Below, piece by piece: positions 5,973 to 10,311 of a stretch of DNA of 10,311 bases (position 1 is its first letter; each line of letters begins with the position of its first letter). The DNA comes from Nitrospira sp. (GTDB taxonomy: Bacteria; Nitrospirota; Nitrospiria; Nitrospirales; Nitrospiraceae), in NCBI GenBank assembly GCA_029858925.1, contig JAOUEB010000016.1:1-10311 (forward strand), in the 5' to 3' direction. The position numbers and the translations under genes are program-made. Under the pieces are notes generated by a model that had not been told where the DNA came from, made no database searches, and saw only the letters and a list, made by a program, of their open reading frames with translations.

Positions 5973-6482
5973 GTGACCAATCTCGTCATTCCCCAACATA
6001 TTCTCGATGACATGATCGCCCACGCGCGCGAATTGGCTCCGCACGAATGTTGCGGACTCCTGGCCGGAACCGGCGGCGTGGTGAGCCGGATCTACCGCAT
6101 CACAAACATCGTAGCGATGGAAGGCGCGCAGAATCTCTCCTCGTTCGATCCGGCCAAAGCAGCGCACTTAGAGCGGCTCTCACCGGAAGAGCGGGCGGAA
6201 ATCGCCTTCGTCATGGACATGCAGGACTTTTCAACCGCCAAGAAAGATATGCGCAACAACGGCCTCGATCTCCAAGTCGTCTACCATTCGCATCCCCACG
6301 ATCCGGCTCGTCCCTCTGTGACCGACATCAAGATCGCAACTGATTACGAAGAAATCTGGCCCAAGATCAACCTGCCGATTCCCGCGTATCTCCTGATTTC
6401 TCTCATGCACGCGGCACCGGATGTTCGGTCCTACTGGATTAAATCTGGACAGGTCTCCGCCGCCCCGTTCACCGTTCGGTGA
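5973..6482 (+). CDS. mec: JAMM/MPN+ metalloprotease, Mec-like (Mov34 family)
   Basis: Complete JAMM zinc-site motif: Glu25 in HECCGLL, then H105-S-H107-P, Ser115 and Asp118 in HSHPHDPARPSVTD, giving the required HxH-x7-S-x2-D. Mec of Mycobacterium hydrolyses the CysO-cysteine amide to free cysteine. Other JAMM relatives (QbsD, HcyD) trim extra residues from carriers so that the C-terminus is Gly-Gly. With one carrier ending Gly-Gly-Gly-Arg, this enzyme could do both jobs here. I place the start at GTG 5973 (MTNLVIPQHIL, 169 aa) because the upstream GTG 5937 arises from a repeat; neither has a clear SD, so the N-terminus is uncertain. It is the last gene of the operon. The domain has a family-typical insertion (about residues 55-100) before the HxH motif. 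Confidence 0.88.
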   Translation: MTNLVIPQHILDDMIAHARELAPHECCGLLAGTGGVVSRIYRITNIVAMEGAQNLSSFDPAKAAHLERLSPEERAEIAFVMDMQDFSTAKKDMRNNGLDLQVVYHSHPHDPARPSVTDIKIATDYEEIWPKINLPIPAYLLISLMHAAPDVRSYWIKSGQVSAAPFTVR

Positions 6483-6500
6483 TTTGACATTTTTGCAGTT
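6470..6500 (+). terminator. Weak possible operon end
   Basis: CACC-GTTC-GGTG (6470-6481) at the stop codon of the JAMM gene forms a small hairpin followed by T-rich sequence (ATTTGACATTTTT). The stem is short and the T-tract interrupted, so termination here is only possible. Confidence 0.2.
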
Positions 6501-6521
6501 TTCTTCCCGAGCATCGAATGC

Positions 6522-6527
6522 GATAAT
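6522..6527 (+). promoter_or_regulatory. Possible -10 box for the exported protein gene
   Basis: GATAAT matches TATAAT at five of six positions and lies 37 bp before the ATG at 6565. The best upstream -35 at 17-bp spacing is poor (TTTCTT at 6499-6504); a perfect TTGACA at 6484-6489 is 32 bp away, too far. Weak support. Confidence 0.3.
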
Positions 6528-6564
6528 GCAGCACTGTTGGTCCCTCTCAGCAGGAGTAGTCGTC

Positions 6565-6891
6565 ATGCCCAGTCTGCGTACAATTCTTCTTGCCGCTCTA
6601 CTGATGGTCGGCCTGCCCGGCCTGAGTTTCGCCGTGGATAAGAGCTTTTACAGCCCCGTCATTCACATCGACGTAGAAAACCACCGCATCCTGATCTCCC
6701 AGCTCGGAGGCGTGTTCTACATCGACGTCCCGGAAATCGCGCGACCCCACATGGAGAAGCTGCCGATTTCAGGGCTGGTGGATTTCGTAGTGGACTGGAA
6801 AAGCGACGATCAGATGCCTGTGCTCAAAACCTGGAAGGTCAAATCTGGCGAATCGACCTGTCTCTACTTCAACGGGAAGGAGTGCAAGTAG
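6565..6891 (+). CDS. Small exported hypothetical protein, 108 aa
   Basis: The N-terminus is a classical Sec signal peptide: MPSLRT with one Arg, a hydrophobic core ILLAALLMVGLPGL, and an SFA cleavage site near residue 23. The mature part (about 85 residues) is predicted mostly beta-strand (VIHIDVENHRILISQLGGVFYIDV), with two cysteines near the end (STCLYFNGKEC) that could form a disulfide in the periplasm. The ATG at 6565 has AGGAG 8-9 nt upstream; the longer open frame from 6421 overlaps the JAMM gene and is rejected. No known domain is recognised. It is separated from the operon by about 80 bp with its own possible -10, so it may be an independent unit. Exported status is well supported; function is not known. 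Confidence 0.8.
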   Translation: MPSLRTILLAALLMVGLPGLSFAVDKSFYSPVIHIDVENHRILISQLGGVFYIDVPEIARPHMEKLPISGLVDFVVDWKSDDQMPVLKTWKVKSGESTCLYFNGKECK

Positions 6892-7261
6892 CGATGGAAA
6901 TTGACTCTCGCAGGTCTGCCGTTCAGAACTTCCTAACGTATTGCCGATCAACACGCCGCAGTGTCGCTTCACGCTGCATCGTTCTGTAACAACATGACAG
7001 GGGCTCTTGTGTTCCTATCGCGGCCGAGACGATGGCACCCTGACGCCCCCAATGTAGCCATATAGATACATGTGCGACCGGCGGCACCCGGCCAAGTGCG
7101 GAAGTTCAACGACTAGGTCGTACCACCATAAAGCGGTCCTGAGCCCTGCCGCATTAACGACCGGGCTCAACGGCCCGCGATGGCAAGCGCAGCACTGCCG
7201 ATGCGAGGTCCGTTGCAGCCTGCGGTTAGACCGTCGCCCAACTCTTGCACCTGAAACCGTC
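6892..7261. other. Gap between convergent genes
   Basis: Read on both strands, this 370-bp stretch has no coding frame with a credible start. It lies between the plus-strand exported protein and the minus-strand SLOG-TIR gene, so terminators for both are expected. A small hairpin CGGGC (7162-7166) / GCCCG (7173-7177) has no T-tract. An integron-like attC was considered around 7165-7231 and rejected. Base composition looks patchy, consistent with an insertion boundary of the accessory gene. Confidence 0.35.
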
Positions 7262-8227
7262 TTATCTGCCGTACTTGTCCACCACGCGCTCGACGCGCTC
7301 CTCCAGTCCCTTCTTCAGATCCCGTTGGGTCTCCCAGAAAAGCGTGGGAAGGTCCTTGAGGTCGAACGGCAGCTCTGTTCCTTTCTTGGCAATCAGTATT
7401 ACCTCCTTGCCGAGACCCTTTGCGTACCCCACCTCGTAGAAAACATTGCTGCTTAGCTCGGAAACGTCTGCTATGACGAAAGCGCTGTTCCGAATGCCGT
7501 TCAGGATACGGGGAAGAATCGGCTCTGAGGACGCAGATTCATCCGTTCGCTCGGCTTCAAAGCTGTACTTCTGGCACGCGTCCTTGCAAGAATCAAACAC
7601 GTCAATAAACTCCTTCTTGAACGACATGATCGTAAAGACGCTTCGTGGCAGGACCAAGCGCTCGGCGAGACGGACCACTTGAGTGGCATAATCGGACATG
7701 TCGTCGGTGATTACATTAAGCGTTTCGTAATCGCCGGCTACTGCGGAGGCGATCTCCGCGAGACGCGCCCGCTCTTTGTTGTAGATGGTCTGGCCGGCTC
7801 CCCCGAAGCGCGGGATCCCCAGGATGAGTTTCCTCGCGAATTGAGCCCAATTCTTCGACCAGAACGTACCTTCACCCCCAGCCACAAATATCGTGGCGTC
7901 GGCCTGAGCTATCTGCTCTGGAACGACTAAATCGGCGTGGTTCATTTCCCAGTCCGACAGCGCCGAACGACGCACTGTGCCGACCGTGTGAACTGGTTTG
8001 TCTCTCTCAAGGCAATAGCTGATGATCCTGTCTTTGGGGTTCCCCGCGTTGCCCGCTAGCCACACCTGTGCTGCGCTGGCGATCTCCTGGTCGACGGAAC
8101 TCCTGCAGCCGGTCAGAAGGACATGGCCTTGTCTCACAATCGCAGTCCCCAGAGCAACGACGAATTGGCGGCAAAAGTCCGGGTCTCGTTGCACGTCCTT
8201 TAGAGAGCCGCCTACGAAGATCTTCAT
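7262..8227 (-). CDS. SLOG-like plus TIR/nucleoside deoxyribosyltransferase-like two-domain protein (candidate defence)
   Basis: A 321-residue protein without signal or membrane segments. Residues 1-160 look like a Rossmann-type SLOG domain: KIFVGGSL start, GHVLLTGCRSSVDQEIA (34-50), ADATIFVAGGEGT with the GGEGT loop (117-121), and an IPRFGGAG segment (139-145) as in SLOG/TRPM-type folds. Residues 195-300 match the TIR-like/deoxyribosyltransferase-like domain found in prokaryotic conflict systems: VFTIMSF (197-203), IADVSE with D254, and NVFYEVGYAKGLGK with the likely catalytic Glu265. SLOG domains sense nucleotide derivatives and TIR domains cleave NAD or make nucleotide signals; combining both in one protein suggests a self-contained sensor-effector, related in concept to Thoeris. 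ATG 8227 has a good GAGGGG site. It stands alone, with no recognisable partner genes beside it. Domain calls are from motif reading only. Confidence 0.75.
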   Translation of the reverse strand: MKIFVGGSLKDVQRDPDFCRQFVVALGTAIVRQGHVLLTGCRSSVDQEIASAAQVWLAGNAGNPKDRIISYCLERDKPVHTVGTVRRSALSDWEMNHADLVVPEQIAQADATIFVAGGEGTFWSKNWAQFARKLILGIPRFGGAGQTIYNKERARLAEIASAVAGDYETLNVITDDMSDYATQVVRLAERLVLPRSVFTIMSFKKEFIDVFDSCKDACQKYSFEAERTDESASSEPILPRILNGIRNSAFVIADVSELSSNVFYEVGYAKGLGKEVILIAKKGTELPFDLKDLPTLFWETQRDLKKGLEERVERVVDKYGR

Positions 8228-8675
8228 GGTTCCCCTCTTTCCAAATCAATCCAAACTGCCAATGGAAGGCCGCGCGTCATGAACACAGCCGTGCGTGGTC
8301 TAACTATGTTTAGGTTGATCCGCACCAGAACCGGATCTGCCATGTTTTATCGGCGTCACACACCTTCAATGATCCTGAACAATATCCCATCATCGACGGT
8401 GGTGCAAATGGCTGTTTTTCAATAAGGTGATCGACCGGTTTGGGTCGGAAGCAGCCGTTCAGAACAGCGAGAAAACACCAATCCAGCGCCCATCCTTACC
8501 CGAGTCGGGGAGTCTGTCATGACTCGACCAACCCAGTTCGCCTTGGGCAGTTCGGTTGGCTGGTTTGTCGCATGTTGAGTGGCTGGATTTCGTCATACTA
8601 GGTGGCCGTTTTGAACAGCGTACGCAGCTGACCACTTCTTGGGCAGCCATTTAGGCTGAGTGATCAGCCCTCTCC
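8228..8675. other. Intergenic region with possible insertion-sequence debris
   Basis: No credible gene. It contains the upstream region of the SLOG-TIR gene and, from about 8430, sequence reminiscent of insertion-element ends: GCCGTTCAGAACAGCG (8454-8469) is repeated with 14 of 16 matches at 8605-8620, and CGACC/GGTCG (8432-8436/8443-8447) forms a small hairpin. The segment 8575-8610 has two consecutive GTGGC...TTT-type units, a pattern I loosely associate with IS21-like termini. No transposase remnant is recognised. Confidence 0.3.
8654..8669 (-). terminator. Hairpin just downstream of the PilZ gene
   Basis: GGCTGA (8654-8659) and TCAGCC (8664-8669) form a perfect 6-bp stem with a 4-nt loop, starting 6 bp past the minus-strand stop at 8676. 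Read on the minus strand it is followed by TAAAT only, so it is a weak terminator at best. Confidence 0.35.
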
Positions 8676-9239
8676 TCACCGCCCTCCATCAAGATCCTTG
8701 AGCACCTTCCCCAAACGCTGTTGCTCAGTCTCCGTGATTCGAAAGAAAGCCAGTCCGAAGGTCTGGCCACTCACCCACTGCACATTAGCCGCTTCAATTA
8801 TGAGCGGCCATTCGACGTCTGGCGCATAGATGCGCAGCTCCAGCAATATGCCCGGCTCCACCGGAACAGAGCTCTCGACGCGACATCCGCCCGAAGACAG
8901 ATCAAGTATGACGCCAGCCCCTGCCTTCTTCGTGGAACTCGACAACGTGGCACGGAATTGCACACGGAGGCGCGGCGTCATTCGTCGATCCACCGTCTTC
9001 ATATCCATGACGGACTGCCCCTCCACCTTTCCATCAATCAGGCCTTGGCCAAAGGTAATCCCGTGGACATCGGCCTCCTGCTCCGTCGCAGACACGACAC
9101 CGGCTGAGAATTCTCGAGTCTTGACGCCTCGGGGACCGTCCACAGAGACGAAGATGCGCAGCTGCCATTTCTCACTGTCTGTCAGGTAAAGCGGAGAGGA
9201 TTGGATGGTGTATCCCAGATACTCAAGAGTCTTTCCCAT
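8676..9239 (-). CDS. PilZ-domain protein with an additional N-terminal domain
   Basis: A 187-residue cytosolic protein. The C-terminal PilZ domain has both c-di-GMP binding motifs: R86-M-T-P-R90 (RxxxR) and D113-L-S115-S-G-G118 (D/NxSxxG), plus a typical QTFGLAFF strand near 159-166. The N-terminal 75 residues (YLGYTIQSSPLYL, W25, REFSAGV, FGQGLIDG) form a separate small domain that I have seen fused or alone in similar bacteria but that has no assigned role I can name. PilZ proteins usually change motility, secretion or exopolysaccharide output in response to c-di-GMP. ATG 9239 is the only possible start: the frame upstream has no start codon before a TGA. The SD is distant (GGGAAGAG), so translation may be modest. 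It stands alone between non-coding stretches. Confidence 0.85.
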   Translation of the reverse strand: MGKTLEYLGYTIQSSPLYLTDSEKWQLRIFVSVDGPRGVKTREFSAGVVSATEQEADVHGITFGQGLIDGKVEGQSVMDMKTVDRRMTPRLRVQFRATLSSSTKKAGAGVILDLSSGGCRVESSVPVEPGILLELRIYAPDVEWPLIIEAANVQWVSGQTFGLAFFRITETEQQRLGKVLKDLDGGR

Positions 9240-9669
9240 TTGGCGTAACTCTTCCCTTTGGACAGCAGGCTCGTATTCTCCAACGCCTGCGAACCAGTCT
9301 CCGAAGCATCAATCAATAGCGACGGACTCGACATTCCCTCAACCGCGACAGCAATCTATACATCTATCATCAGATTGCGGGGAATGTTCTGATGATCCGC
9401 CCGTGTCTGCTGGCGCGTTCCCTTTCAGCATCATATAAAGATAGCACAGGCAGGCGGAATGGGTAGAGATCCCGTGTGACACCCTCTTAAAAAGGTAAAT
9501 ATATCAGCCAGATAAAACGTGTCACGACAGAAGTCTCCCCACCGCAGCCGTCATCAGAATAACGCGCCCATGTTCTTTCCAAGCCACCATCGACCGTCGT
9601 CCCCGCTCGTCCCGTCGCGACGGCGCAGGACCCATGTATCCCCGAAGCGGACGATAGGAAAACAGCATT
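9240..9669. other. Non-coding region upstream of the PilZ gene
   Basis: No gene is supported on either strand; the frames that exist have no SD and non-protein-like composition. It must contain the promoter of the minus-strand PilZ gene. AT-rich segments read on the minus strand (TATAGATT around 9354-9361, TATATGAT around 9430) are the best -10 candidates, without clear -35 partners. Confidence 0.35.
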
Positions 9670-9919
9670 GGGGTCAGATGTTGTGTTGTGCATCTCGGTG
9701 AGGTAAGGCAGGTTGCATGGCGTGACTGGCGCTGAGCCAGTTGTTTCACACCCGTTCCCGTGCCGCCTTTCGCACAGCGGATAAGGCCATTCGCTGCGCC
9801 CACCTGGAGCATAGCTACAGCCTGTTCGAGATCGACCGGCCATGGCCTGCACTATCCAACGAGCAGCCGCATCGTGCATCTCCGGAAAACCGGTGATGCA
9901 CAATACAAGATCTGACCCT
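9670..9919. mobile_element. 250-bp element bounded by 25-bp inverted repeats (RAYT/REP-like motif)
   Basis: The left end 9670-9694 (GGGGTCAGATG, then ...GTGCATC) and the reverse complement of 9895-9919 agree at 22 of 25 positions. The right end adjoins a strong hairpin. The 'GGGTCAGATcTTGTATTG' type motif is one I associate with sequences around REP-associated tyrosine (Y1) transposase genes. No transposase is present; an open frame of 56 codons (9726-9896) without a normal start could be debris. It may be a non-autonomous element moved in trans. Confidence 0.45.
9874..9901. repeat. Near-perfect 12-bp hairpin at the right end of the element
   Basis: GTGCATCTCCGG (9874-9885) and CCGGTGATGCAC (9890-9901) pair at 11 of 12 positions around an AAAA loop. 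Y1 transposases recognise such subterminal hairpins. The left end has a matching GTGCATC but no second arm. A smaller hairpin ACTGGC/GCCAGT lies inside at 9725-9741. Confidence 0.6.
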
Positions 9920-10186
9920 GTTACTGTGAGAGATCGACCAGCGTTGGGCTGACATTTCAGATGGGGATGTTGGGAAAATTGACACCCCTGGGATCCCGAT
10001 GGTGCCGTCATTCGATTGGACCACCTGATAGCCGTCGGTCGTAGAGGTCGGCTATGGGTCGAACGCTGACATTACCTGCCCAGATCAAGTCCGAACTGCT
10101 AGAGCTGATGTCTGTGCGGCTATGAAGTGGATGGCTGGCGTGGGGCGAACACATTCCTATCCAAAGAACTCTGCCTAGGCTGCACG
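9920..10186. other. Non-coding region right of the element
   Basis: No convincing gene. ATAGCCG (10028-10034) and CGGCTAT (10049-10055) form a 7-bp stem with a 14-nt loop. A 23-codon frame starting at ATG 10054 (MGRTLTLPAQIKSELLEL) ends at TGA near 10125 and is not recognised; it may be a gene fragment. Confidence 0.3.
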
Positions 10187-10221
10187 TCGTATCTCAACGC
10201 TTCACGCTTCACGAGATACGA
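10187..10221. repeat. Repeat hairpin with GTGAAGC heptamers
   Basis: TCGTATCTC (10187-10195) and GAGATACGA (10213-10221) are a perfect 9-bp inverted repeat. The loop holds two GCTTCAC heptamers (10199-10205, 10206-10212), which on the minus strand read GTGAAGC, akin to the GTGAAAC units at 5916-5944. It lies just past the stop of the minus-strand gene at 10235 and could stabilise or end its transcript. Confidence 0.5.
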
Positions 10222-10234
10222 ACAACGTCTCCCA

Positions 10235-10311
10235 TTACTCCCCGCTCCCCGCCATGTCGTCGATCAGGGGGCGATTGATATCGGTACAGCCCATGCAGAT
10301 CAGGTCAAAGA
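10235..10311 (-). CDS. C-terminal end of an unidentified gene (partial)
   Basis: On the minus strand the frame entering at the window edge encodes 24 residues ending at TAA (10237-10235), including CMGCTDINRPLIDDM. Composition and hydrophobic pattern look like real protein, with a CxxC-like Cys pair. Too short to assign a family. The product runs beyond the window. Confidence 0.45.
   Translation of the reverse strand, partial: FDLICMGCTDINRPLIDDMAGSGE

Noticed and set aside
7165..7231. Integron attC-like site downstream of the SLOG-TIR gene (GCTCAAC ... GTTAGAC).
   Set aside because: The two core sites fit the degenerate consensus but pair at only four of seven positions, and the inner L boxes are not complementary.
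9487..10011. 174-codon minus-strand open frame.
   Set aside because: It runs through both inverted repeats of the element, has no SD and a Cys/Gly/Ser/Arg-rich composition without domain-like pattern.
1..10311. CRISPR array, tRNA, rRNA or riboswitch.
   Set aside because: No regularly spaced direct repeats of CRISPR length, no tRNA cloverleaf or rRNA core sequence noticed, and no recognisable riboswitch consensus upstream of the sulfur genes.

Overview
The window looks like a chromosomal segment of a Nitrospira-type bacterium (phylum Nitrospirota). This rests on protein-family content, moderately GC-rich coding, and spacers carrying degenerate heptamer (GTGAA[A/G]C) and CAGC-type repeats. The taxon is an inference from recognition, not from a search.

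Layout. (1) 1-1190: a minus-strand accessory patch with a DUF4258-type ORF that has apparently lost its start codon, a YgiT-type zinc-finger gene interrupted by an in-frame TAG, and an unrecognised 136-residue protein. (2) 1208-6482: a plus-strand operon for sulfur transfer on ubiquitin-like carrier proteins. Its order is a ThiS-like carrier ending Gly-Gly-Gly-Arg, a CysK-type cysteine synthase, a MoeB/ThiF E1-like enzyme, a threonine synthase, a CysO-type carrier ending Gly-Gly, a stand-alone NIL domain, a second MoeB/ThiF and a JAMM (Mec+-like) metalloprotease. A candidate promoter with nested inverted repeats precedes it. (3) 6565-6891: a small exported protein. (4) 7262-8227, minus: a two-domain protein with an N-terminal SLOG-like Rossmann domain and a C-terminal TIR/deoxyribosyltransferase-like domain, a candidate nucleotide-signalling defence protein. 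(5) 8676-9239, minus: a PilZ-domain protein with an extra N-terminal domain. (6) 9240-10311: mostly non-coding, with a 250-bp element bounded by 25-bp inverted repeats of the kind seen near REP-associated (Y1) transposases, a repeat hairpin, and the C-terminal end of a minus-strand gene running off the window.

How the genes fit together. In the known CysO-CysM-Mec pathway of Mycobacterium, a MoeB-type enzyme adenylates the carrier C-terminus, a thiocarboxylate is formed, a PLP enzyme transfers the sulfur to an activated amino acid, and the JAMM peptidase releases the product. This operon holds two carriers, two E1-like enzymes and two PLP enzymes but only one peptidase, so it could run two parallel thiocarboxylate routes. 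One is probably to cysteine. The other is linked to the threonine synthase homologue and the NIL protein and could lead to homocysteine. The second route and the role of the carrier's extra C-terminal Arg are hypotheses. The accessory patches at both ends (decayed toxin-antitoxin-like pair, SLOG-TIR gene, mobile-element traces) contrast with this metabolic core.
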